Source: an uncultured bacterium
GTDB taxonomy: Bacteria > Bacteroidota > Bacteroidia > Bacteroidales > Rikenellaceae
Direction of reading: 5' to 3'
Length of the DNA: 53,213 nucleotides
NCBI GenBank assembly: GCA_905214725.1
Contig: CAJMNH010000012.1
Span: 1 to 53,213, forward strand
This document shows positions 24,962 to 31,766 of the stretch, one piece after another. How positions within the stretch are numbered: position 1 is the stretch's first letter; the number at the start of each line of letters is the position of its first letter. The notes under the pieces are model-generated. The model was given only the letters and a program-made list of their open reading frames with translations, was not told the origin of the DNA and made no database searches. The position numbers and the translations under genes were made by a program.

Positions 24962-25887
24962 CGGATACGACTGCGCGCGACCTGTCGGTCGTGCTGAGCG
25001 GCTGGCGGCTGGACAATCCGGTCATTCCCGCGAGCGGTACGTTCGGGTTCGGCAACGAATTCCGCGACTTTTACGACATCAACGTTTTGGGAACCTTTTC
25101 GTTCAAGGGAACGACGCGTGAACCGCGTTTCGGCAATCCCACGCCCCGCATCGCCGAGTGCACGGCGGGGATGATCAATGCCGTGGGGTTGCAGAACCCG
25201 GGCATCGACGCCGTGATCGCCGAGGAGCTGCCGCGTCTGCGGAGCTTCTTCCATAAGCCGGTCATCGCCAATATTTCGGGCTTCTCGGTCGAGGAGTACG
25301 CCTACTGCTGCGAACGCATCGACCGTGAGGAGGGCATCGGACTGATCGAGGTCAACGTCTCGTGTCCCAACGTGCGGCACGGCGGCATGTCGTTCGGCAC
25401 GTCGCCCGCGTGCGCCGCCGAGGTGACGCGGGCGGTGAAGGCCGTGACGACCAAACCGGTCTACATCAAGCTTTCGCCCAATGTGACCGACATCGTGGCC
25501 ATCGCCCGCGCCTGCGAGGAGGCGGGCGCCGACGGCCTGTGCCTGATCAATACGATGCTCGGCATGCGCATCGACACGATGCGGCGCAAACCCGTCATTG
25601 CCAACGTGATGGGCGGATTTTCGGGCGACGCGGTCTTCCCCGTTGCGCTGCGCATGGTCTATCAGGTGGCCTGCGCCTGCCGCATTCCGGTGATCGGCTG
25701 CGGCGGCGTCAGTTCGGCGCGCGACGTGATCGAAATGATGATGGCCGGCGCGACGGCGGTCGAAGTGGGTGCGGCGAATCTGAAAAATCCCTATATTTGT
25801 AAGGAGATCATCGAGGCGCTACCCGCCGAAATGGAGCGGCTGGGCATCGAACGGCTCGCCGACATCGTCGGCTGTGCGGCGCGGTGA
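24955..25887 (+). CDS. pyrD: Dihydroorotate dehydrogenase B, catalytic subunit
   Basis: A 310-residue FMN enzyme oxidising dihydroorotate to orotate. Motifs: NPVIPASGTFGFG, INAVGLQNPG, NVSCPNVRHGG with the class 1 catalytic cysteine, KLSPNVTDI, and GCGGVSSARDVIEMMMAGA (FMN phosphate site). The ATG at 24955 overlaps the pyrK end and gives the family N-terminus. The frame is open upstream inside pyrK, but that part is only a shadow. Confidence 0.97.
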   Translation: MVTDTTARDLSVVLSGWRLDNPVIPASGTFGFGNEFRDFYDINVLGTFSFKGTTREPRFGNPTPRIAECTAGMINAVGLQNPGIDAVIAEELPRLRSFFHKPVIANISGFSVEEYAYCCERIDREEGIGLIEVNVSCPNVRHGGMSFGTSPACAAEVTRAVKAVTTKPVYIKLSPNVTDIVAIARACEEAGADGLCLINTMLGMRIDTMRRKPVIANVMGGFSGDAVFPVALRMVYQVACACRIPVIGCGGVSSARDVIEMMMAGATAVEVGAANLKNPYICKEIIEALPAEMERLGIERLADIVGCAAR

Positions 25888-25946
25888 GATCGAGAGCGAA
25901 GCGGATAGTCCCAACGACGTAACCCGATCGTAATGAAACGAGAAGT

Positions 25947-26371
25947 CGGTTTGAAGGAATTTTAAGTACATTACATCTCGTCGCTTCGGCGGTCGGGGAT
26001 GTGATGAGCAGGAACGAAAACGAAAGAATAGGTAAGGATGTTTCCGGTTGTTAAGCCTTCCTTAACAGTCGCGTCGCCAGCCGAGCGCACCCGCTTGCGG
26101 GATGCCGAGGCGCCGCAGCGGAAACCGAGCGAAGCGAAGGTAAAGGGAGGTTTGGAGGGATTTTGAGTACATTGCATCTCGTCGTTTTGGCGGTCGGGGA
26201 TGTGATAAGCAAGAACGAAAACGAAAAACAATAGATAAAGATGTCTCCGGTTGTTAAGCCTCCCTTAACAAAGGGAGGTTTGGAGGGATTTTAAGTGCAT
26301 TACATCTCGTCGCTTCGGCGGTCGGGGATGTGATAAGCAAGAACGAAAACGAAAAACAATTGATAGAGATG
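25947..26371 (+). repeat. Three direct repeats of a palindromic element before pyrF
   Basis: Copies at about 25947-26058, 26144-26261 and 26270-26371 share AAGGGAGGTTTGGAGGGATT (degenerate in copy 1), a hairpin (CATCTCGTCG ... CGGGGATG), a CGAAAACGAAA segment and a final ATG. Copy 3 ends at the pyrF start codon; copies 1 and 2 carry equivalent ATGs at 26039 and 26241. CCTCCCTT/AAGGGAGG forms a further hairpin at the copy 2/3 joint. About 85 bases of different sequence separate copies 1 and 2. I see no gene in the region. Confidence 0.85.
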
Positions 26372-27082
26372 TTGACACGAGATGTAATCATAGCCTGCGA
26401 TTTCGCCAGCGCCGAAGCGACGTTCGCATTTTTGGACAAGTTCAGGGACGAACGGCGCAAGCCGTTTCTGAAGATCGGCATGGAACTTTACTACGCCGAA
26501 GGGCCTTCGATCGTGCGCGAGATCAAACGCCGCGGCCACCGGATTTTCCTCGATCTGAAACTGCACGACATCCCCAATACCGTTAAGAAGGCGATGGCGG
26601 TGTTGTCGCGGCTGGACGTGGACATGTGCAACGTCCATGCGGCCGGAACGGTCGACATGATGCGTGCGGCCGTCGAGGGACTGACCCGCGCGGACGGCAC
26701 GCGGCCGCTGCTGATCGCCGTCACGCAGCTCACCTCGACGAGCGAGGAGCGGATGCGCGGCGAACTGCTCATCGACGCGCCGATCGGCGAGGTGATCGTC
26801 AAATATGCCCGCAACGCCAAAGAGGCGGGGCTGGACGGCGTGGTCTGCTCGCCGTTGGAGGCCGGAATGGTCAAGGAGGCGTGCGGCGCGGAGTTTCTCA
26901 CCGTAACGCCCGGCGTGCGCTTTGCCGACGGCGACGCGGGCGATCAGGTGCGCGTCACCACGCCAGCCCGGGCCCGCGAGATCGGTTCCGATTTCATCGT
27001 CGTAGGGCGGCCCATTACGGCGGCTCCCGATCCCGTGGCAGCGTACCGCCGTTGTGTGGCCGAATTCGTCGGCGCGGAATGA
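26369..27082 (+). CDS. pyrF: Orotidine 5'-phosphate decarboxylase
   Basis: A 237-residue TIM-barrel enzyme that makes UMP. FLDLKLHDIPNT is the DxKxxD catalytic motif, TPGVRF and VVGRPI(T) the phosphate-binding loops. The pattern fits the bacterial class 1 enzyme. The start at 26369 gives the family N-terminus; an upstream in-frame ATG at 26330 lies in the repeat. The ribosome-binding region belongs entirely to repeat copy 3. Confidence 0.97.
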   Translation: MLTRDVIIACDFASAEATFAFLDKFRDERRKPFLKIGMELYYAEGPSIVREIKRRGHRIFLDLKLHDIPNTVKKAMAVLSRLDVDMCNVHAAGTVDMMRAAVEGLTRADGTRPLLIAVTQLTSTSEERMRGELLIDAPIGEVIVKYARNAKEAGLDGVVCSPLEAGMVKEACGAEFLTVTPGVRFADGDAGDQVRVTTPARAREIGSDFIVVGRPITAAPDPVAAYRRCVAEFVGAE

Positions 27083-27136
27083 AATATGCAGGACGAGGAA
27101 CGATAATCTCGTTTCTCATTCGAAAATTTAAGACCT

Positions 27137-27397
27137 ATGAAACCGGTAAAACTCTTCTACCTGAAAAACTGCCCCTTCTGCCGCAAGGCGCTACGCTACA
27201 TCGACGAGGCGAAAGCGGCTCATCCCGAACTGGCGGCCGTCGCGATCGAGATGATCGAGGAGTCGGAGCAGCCCGAGGTGGCCGACGCCTACGATTACTA
27301 TTACGTTCCGACCTTCTATGTGGACGGCGAGAAGGTGCACGAGGGCGGCGTCTACCCTGACGAGGTGGAGGCGATTTTGCGCAAGGCGCTGGCGTAG
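27137..27397 (+). CDS. Glutaredoxin/thioredoxin-like protein
   Basis: An 86-residue protein with CPFC (residues 12-15 after LFYLKN) and YYVPTFYVDGEKVHEGG, the cis-Pro and glutathione-loop region of the glutaredoxin/NrdH group. It is likely a cytosolic thiol-disulfide protein. The stop TAG overlaps the GTG of the next gene (TAGTG), so the two are probably translated together inside the pyr operon. Confidence 0.88.
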   Translation: MKPVKLFYLKNCPFCRKALRYIDEAKAAHPELAAVAIEMIEESEQPEVADAYDYYYVPTFYVDGEKVHEGGVYPDEVEAILRKALA

Positions 27398-27924
27398 TGG
27401 CGGCCCGTTTTTCCGCTCCCGAATGCTGTCCGACGCGCGACGACGGCCTGATCGGCCGGCTCGTCGACGTGTGGGAGGCGTCGGTGCGAGCCACGCATGA
27501 CTTTCTGGACGAAGCGGATATTCGCCGCATCCGTCCGCAGGTGGTCGGGGCGTTGCGGGCGGTGCCCGATCTGAGGATCGTGCGCGACGCTTCGGGTCTT
27601 CCGGTCGCTTTTATGGGTGTGGAGGGCCGGCGATTGGAGATGCTCTTCGTCGATCCCTCCTGCAGGGGCATGGGCGTGGGCACGGCGTTGGTGCGCGAGG
27701 CGATCGGACGCGGCGTGAACGGCGTGACGGTCAACGAGCAGAATCCTGCGGCGCGCGGGTTTTACGAACATCTGGGATTCGTCGTAAGCGGCCGCAGCGA
27801 GCGGGACGAACAGGGCGGACCCTTTCCGATCTTATACATGAAACTGAAAGACGTTTTCATCAAGCCGAGTGCAGAGCCCGCGCTTGCGCGGCTCTGCACT
27901 CGGCTTGATGAAAACGAAGAGTGA
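27397..27924 (+). CDS. GNAT family N-acetyltransferase with repeat-derived C-terminus
   Basis: A 175-residue acetyltransferase. LFVDPSCRGMGVGTALV is the acetyl-CoA pyrophosphate loop and NEQNPAARGFYEHLGFVV the motif B region, YafP-like. The substrate is unknown. GTG start overlapping the previous stop. Normal relatives end near FPILYMKL; here about 25 further residues (from KDVFIKPSAEPAL) are encoded by a 65-base palindrome (27852-27916), so the tail is probably acquired and not part of the fold. Confidence 0.85.
   Translation: MAARFSAPECCPTRDDGLIGRLVDVWEASVRATHDFLDEADIRRIRPQVVGALRAVPDLRIVRDASGLPVAFMGVEGRRLEMLFVDPSCRGMGVGTALVREAIGRGVNGVTVNEQNPAARGFYEHLGFVVSGRSERDEQGGPFPILYMKLKDVFIKPSAEPALARLCTRLDENEE
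27852..27916. repeat. 27-bp perfect inverted repeat spanning the acetyltransferase end
   Basis: Arms 27852-27878 and 27890-27916 are perfect complements around an 11-base spacer that itself pairs partly (GCGC/GCGC). The right arm contains CTCTGCACTCGGC and GATGAAAACG, resembling the repeats at 6834-6967. Confidence 0.92.
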
Positions 27925-27950
27925 AACTCAACGATAACAACAAACTTATT

Positions 27951-28583
27951 ATGGAGAAAGCCATAGCAAAAGATCTGCTTTCGATCGGCGCGGTATTCCT
28001 GCGTCCCGAGCAGCCGTTCACGTGGGCAAGCGGTATCAAAAGCCCCATTTACTGCGATAACCGTCTGACACTGACCGCCCCCGAAGTGCGCAAGCATGTC
28101 GAGGCGGGGCTGGCCGAGATCGTCCGCACGAAATTCCCCGAAGCCGAGGTGCTGATGGGCACTTCGACGGCCGGTATCGCCCATGCGGCCATCACGGCGA
28201 CGATCCTCGATCTGCCGATGGGCTACGTGCGCAGCGGACAGAAGGATCACGGCCGCGGCAACCGCATCGAGGGCAAACTCGAAAAGGGGCAGAAGGTCGT
28301 GGTGATCGAAGACCTGATCTCGACCGGCGGAAGCTGTATCGAGGTGGTCGAGGCGTTGCGCGAAGCGGGCGCCGAAGTGCTGGGCGTAGCCTCGATCTTC
28401 ACCTACGGGATGCAGAAGGGGTTGGATCGTCTGGCGGCGGCGAAGGTCGTGAACTATTCGCTGTCGAATCTCGACGTGCTTGCAGAGGTGGCGGCCGAGG
28501 AGGGATATATCCGCTCCGAGGACAAGGCGAGGCTGATTGCCTTCCGCAACAACCCTTCGGACGAAAGCTGGATCAACAAATAA
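27951..28583 (+). CDS. pyrE: Orotate phosphoribosyltransferase
   Basis: A 210-residue type I PRTase joining orotate and PRPP. VVVIEDLISTGGSC is the PRPP motif (about residues 113-126), GYVRSGQKDHGRGNRIEG the flexible catalytic loop with lysine and histidine. The start at 27951 gives the family N-terminus; a GTG at 27921 in frame is less likely. It follows the palindrome by 34 bases. Confidence 0.96.
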   Translation: MEKAIAKDLLSIGAVFLRPEQPFTWASGIKSPIYCDNRLTLTAPEVRKHVEAGLAEIVRTKFPEAEVLMGTSTAGIAHAAITATILDLPMGYVRSGQKDHGRGNRIEGKLEKGQKVVVIEDLISTGGSCIEVVEALREAGAEVLGVASIFTYGMQKGLDRLAAAKVVNYSLSNLDVLAEVAAEEGYIRSEDKARLIAFRNNPSDESWINK

Positions 28584-28596
28584 TTCGAAGAGGCTT

Positions 28597-29688
28597 ATGC
28601 GTCATCTGATTGAACCCACCGATCTGTCGGTGGCCGAAACCGAAGAAATTATCGATCTCGCGCTGGACATCATCGCCCACCGCGAAAAGTACAGCGAGGC
28701 GTGCAAGGGCCGCAAGCTGGCGACGCTCTTCTACGAGCCCTCTACCCGTACGCGTCTGAGCTTCACCTCGGCGATGATGGAGTTGGGCGGCAATGTCATC
28801 GGCTTCTCGGACGCCGCGTCGTCGTCGGTGTCGAAGGGCGAGACGGTGGCCGACACGGTGCGGGTGATCGCCTGCTTCGCCGACATCATCGCCATGCGCC
28901 ATTTCAAGGAGGGAGCTCCGTTGGTGGCGTCGCAATATGCCGGCATTCCGGTTATCAACGCCGGCGACGGCAGTCACGCCCACCCCACGCAGACGCTTAC
29001 GGACCTGTTGACGATCAAGCGCGAACTGGGGCGGTTGGACGACCTCACGATCGGCTTCTGCGGCGACCTGAAATTCGGCCGCACGGTGCACTCGCTCATC
29101 AAGGCGCTGTCGCGCCGCACGGGCATCAAGGTGATCCTGATCGCCCCCGAAGAGTTGCGTCTGCCCGATTATTTCCGTCACGAGGTGTGCGACAAGTACG
29201 GCGTGCCGACCGTCGAGGTGCGCACGATGGAGGAGGTGATGCCCGAATTGGACATCCTCTACATGACGCGCGTACAGAAGGAGCGTTTTCTGGACGAAGA
29301 GGAGTTCGAACGGGTGAAGGACAGTTTCGTGCTCACGCCGGAGAAACTCGAAACGGCCAAGAAGGAGCTGGTGATTCTCCATCCGCTGCCGCGCGTCAAC
29401 GAGATCACGCGCGCGGTCGACAACGATCCCCGCGCCGCCTATTTCCGGCAGGTCGAAAACGGCAAGTTCGTCCGCATGGCGCTGATCTACACGCTGCTTC
29501 GGTGGGCCGGCGAACGGGAGGCGGCCCCCACGCCGCATTTCGCCGAATCGTATGTCGTCAACCGGCTGCACTGCCAGAACCGCCGTTGCATCTCGGCGAC
29601 CGAAGACGTCGACCAGCTTTTCTATGAAGTCGACGGCGAACCGGACAGCTACCGCTGCGCCTATTGCGAGGCAAAACTGCGCGAATAG
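28597..29688 (+). CDS. pyrB: Aspartate carbamoyltransferase fused to a PyrI-type zinc domain
   Basis: A 363-residue protein. Residues 1-310 are a full catalytic chain: FYEPSTRTRLSF (carbamoyl-phosphate site STRTR), SSVSKGET, GDGSHAHPTQTL, and LHPLPRVNEI. The last 40 residues add C326-x4-C331-x22-C354-x2-C357, the zinc site of the regulatory chain PyrI (E. coli C-x4-C-x23-C-x2-C). The nucleotide-binding allosteric domain of PyrI is absent. The zinc domain in E. coli holds catalytic and regulatory chains together, so here it may stabilise the trimer or bind another partner. Last gene of the pyr operon. Confidence 0.93.
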   Translation: MRHLIEPTDLSVAETEEIIDLALDIIAHREKYSEACKGRKLATLFYEPSTRTRLSFTSAMMELGGNVIGFSDAASSSVSKGETVADTVRVIACFADIIAMRHFKEGAPLVASQYAGIPVINAGDGSHAHPTQTLTDLLTIKRELGRLDDLTIGFCGDLKFGRTVHSLIKALSRRTGIKVILIAPEELRLPDYFRHEVCDKYGVPTVEVRTMEEVMPELDILYMTRVQKERFLDEEEFERVKDSFVLTPEKLETAKKELVILHPLPRVNEITRAVDNDPRAAYFRQVENGKFVRMALIYTLLRWAGEREAAPTPHFAESYVVNRLHCQNRRCISATEDVDQLFYEVDGEPDSYRCAYCEAKLRE

Positions 29689-29814
29689 CGGCGGCGAGGC
29701 CGTTTCCGAATCGGTTTCGGCCGGCAGGAAAACCTTGTCGCACTCGACGGAATGTTGATAAGATTGTTTATAAATTTATTTATTATAAACTTCGGTTTTC
29801 CGTAAAAAAGGAGC

Positions 29815-29822
29815 TATCTTTG
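29815..29822 (+). promoter_or_regulatory. -7 element of the purine cluster leader
   Basis: TATCTTTG, with a one-mismatch partner TTCG at 29791-29794 (20-base spacing), in an AT-rich island after pyrB. Confidence 0.65.
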
Positions 29823-29848
29823 TATCGTAAATAAGAAGAGACTACGCC

Positions 29849-29929
29849 ATGTACGCTTTTTGGTTACAGCAGAATCAGAAAGGACGATACTCGAAAGGGT
29901 ACGTACATCGCTCGTGTGCTCGAAACTGA
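29849..29929 (+). CDS. Candidate 26-codon leader ORF before purE
   Basis: ATG at 29849, stop TGA at 29927-29929. The peptide begins MYAFWLQQNQKGRYS, with three Gln codons in four positions. A terminator hairpin starts 10 bases after the stop. Like the pyr leader, it begins CCATGTAC. Several steps downstream (PurF, PurL) use glutamine, so Gln-sensing attenuation is conceivable, but nothing here proves translation. Confidence 0.35.
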   Translation: MYAFWLQQNQKGRYSKGYVHRSCARN

Positions 29930-29938
29930 TGGAGAAAA

Positions 29939-29978
29939 AACCGCCGTGACGTATCGTATCGCGGCGGTTCTTCTTTTC
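29939..29978 (+). terminator. Terminator/attenuator in the purE leader
   Basis: AACCGCCG (29939-29946) pairs with CGGCGGTT (29962-29969), followed by a T-rich TTCTTCTTTT tract. It is 145 bases before purE, within the apparent leader. Confidence 0.75.
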
Positions 29979-30122
29979 GGATGCGGAGTTCGTACAGGCG
30001 TGTGACACAGCCGTGAAGGAGTGTCGGGCGATTGCCGATGCGCCGTCGTGGAATCGTTTTTCGAAAGAGGGAAGAGTTCCGTTCCCCGCAAGGTAAGAAA
30101 CGTGGATAATACAGCGATAGAA

Positions 30123-30596
30123 ATGAATGCGAAAGTAGGAGTCATCATGGGTTCGACCAGCGACTGGGAAGTCATGGCCGCCGCCGCCGAGACGCTCGAA
30201 GCGTTCGGCATCCCCTATGAGAAGCGGGTCGTAAGCGCCCACCGTACCCCCGACCTGCTGGTCGAGTACGCCAAGACGGCGCGCGAGCGCGGCATCGAGG
30301 TCATCATCGCCGGCGCGGGCGGAGCCGCCCATCTGCCGGGCATGGTCGCCAGCATGACGCCGCTGCCCGTGGTGGGGGTGCCGGTCAAGTCGCGCGCCCT
30401 GAACGGACTGGATTCGCTGCTGTCGATCGTTCAGATGCCCGCCGGCGTACCGGTGGCGACGGTGGCGATCAACGGCGCGAAGAACGCCGCGCTGATCGCC
30501 GCGTCGATTCTGGCATTGTCCGACGGGGAGGTGGCCGCGCGGCTCGACGAGTTCCGTGCGCGGCAGACCGCCGATGTTCTGAAAGCGGAGTTGTAA
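30123..30596 (+). CDS. purE: N5-carboxyaminoimidazole ribonucleotide mutase
   Basis: A 157-residue class I PurE moving the carboxylate of N5-CAIR to give CAIR. IMGSTSDWEVM is the substrate loop and VVSAHRTPD carries the catalytic histidine. Start at 30123 fits the family N-terminus (MNAKVGVIMGS). Followed 2 bases later by its partner purK. Confidence 0.96.
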   Translation: MNAKVGVIMGSTSDWEVMAAAAETLEAFGIPYEKRVVSAHRTPDLLVEYAKTARERGIEVIIAGAGGAAHLPGMVASMTPLPVVGVPVKSRALNGLDSLLSIVQMPAGVPVATVAINGAKNAALIAASILALSDGEVAARLDEFRARQTADVLKAEL

Positions 30597-30598
30597 CG

Positions 30599-31705
30599 AT
30601 GGACGGAACGACGACGAAAACCATCGGCATTATCGGGGCGGGCCAGCTGGGGCTGATGCTCGCCGAGCAAGCGCACCGATTGGGAGCCCGGGTCGTGACG
30701 CTCGACCCTGCGGCCGACGCTCCGGCCGCGCGCGTTGCCGACGAACACATCGTGGCGTCGTACGACGACGGCGCGGCGCTCGAAGAGTTGTGCCGCCGCA
30801 GCGACGTGGTGACCTACGAATTCGAAAACGTCCCGGGCGAGGTGCTCGTCCCGCTCGTGGAACGCTATAACATCCCGCAGGGATTTCAACCGCTCTACGA
30901 CTCGCAGGATCGCCTGCGCGAGAAACGCAACGCCGTCGCGCACGGTCTGCGGACGCCGCGCTTCGCGCCGGCCGACGACCGCGCGTCGCTCGAAACGGCC
31001 GTGCGGGCTGCGGGCGGCTTTCCCTGCGTCTACAAGACCCGCACGCTGGGATATGACGGTCACGGACAGGTCGTGCTGCAGTCGGCGGCGGATTTGGTGA
31101 AGGTCGAACCCTATTTCGGCAGGCCGGGCATCGTCGAGGAGTTCGTGCCTTTCGATTTCGAAGTGAGCGCCATCGTGGTCGACGACGGGCGGGAGACGAT
31201 CTGCTTCCCTGTGGGGCGCAATGTCCACCGCGACGGAATTCTCGATCTCTCGGTCGTGCCGGCCGCGATGCCCGAAACGCTGCGCGAGCGGATCGTCGCC
31301 CAAAGCAAACGTTTTATGCGGGCGTGCGGCTATCGGGGAATTCTGGCCATCGAATATTTCGTCAAGGGCGACGAAATCTACTTCAATGAGATGGCTCCGC
31401 GTCCGCACAACAGCGGTCACTGGACCATCGAAGGGTGTTCGACCAACCAGTTCCGCGAACTGGCGCGTTACCTGCTGGGAATGCCGTTGGAGGAGCCGCG
31501 GCTGGCGGCGCCTGCGGTGATGAAGAATATCTTGGGGCGCGATCTGGCGGCGGCCGAAGCGATAGCCCGCGAAGGGCGGCCGGATGTTCATGTCCACCTC
31601 TACGGCAAGCGCGAGAGCCGTCCTCTGCGCAAGATGGGACACATTACCTATGTCGGCATGAGCGGCGAGCGGTTCGCCGCGGAGTGGGCCGCGAAATTCG
31701 AATGA
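30599..31705 (+). CDS. purK: N5-carboxyaminoimidazole ribonucleotide synthase
   Basis: A 368-residue ATP-grasp enzyme converting AIR, ATP and bicarbonate to N5-CAIR. IGIIGAGQLGLMLA is the N-terminal loop, TYEFENVP and YKTRTLGYDGHGQ the PurK motifs, and NEMAPRPHNSGHWT the metal/AIR-binding site. Confidence 0.96.
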   Translation: MDGTTTKTIGIIGAGQLGLMLAEQAHRLGARVVTLDPAADAPAARVADEHIVASYDDGAALEELCRRSDVVTYEFENVPGEVLVPLVERYNIPQGFQPLYDSQDRLREKRNAVAHGLRTPRFAPADDRASLETAVRAAGGFPCVYKTRTLGYDGHGQVVLQSAADLVKVEPYFGRPGIVEEFVPFDFEVSAIVVDDGRETICFPVGRNVHRDGILDLSVVPAAMPETLRERIVAQSKRFMRACGYRGILAIEYFVKGDEIYFNEMAPRPHNSGHWTIEGCSTNQFRELARYLLGMPLEEPRLAAPAVMKNILGRDLAAAEAIAREGRPDVHVHLYGKRESRPLRKMGHITYVGMSGERFAAEWAAKFE

Positions 31706-31766
31706 TCGGCGGAGGCCGTCGGGGCTTCCGAAGCAAATAACAAAGAGAAAGAAGAGAGCTGAATAT

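Noticed and set aside
25947..26371. CRISPR array
   Set aside because: Only three copies of about 100 bases, with unequal gaps (about 85 and 8 bases), no short uniform spacers and no cas genes in the window.
28597..29688. Ornithine carbamoyltransferase
   Set aside because: The PyrB motifs (SSSVSKGET, HPLPRVNEI) and the PyrI zinc tail, plus pyr operon context, favour aspartate carbamoyltransferase.
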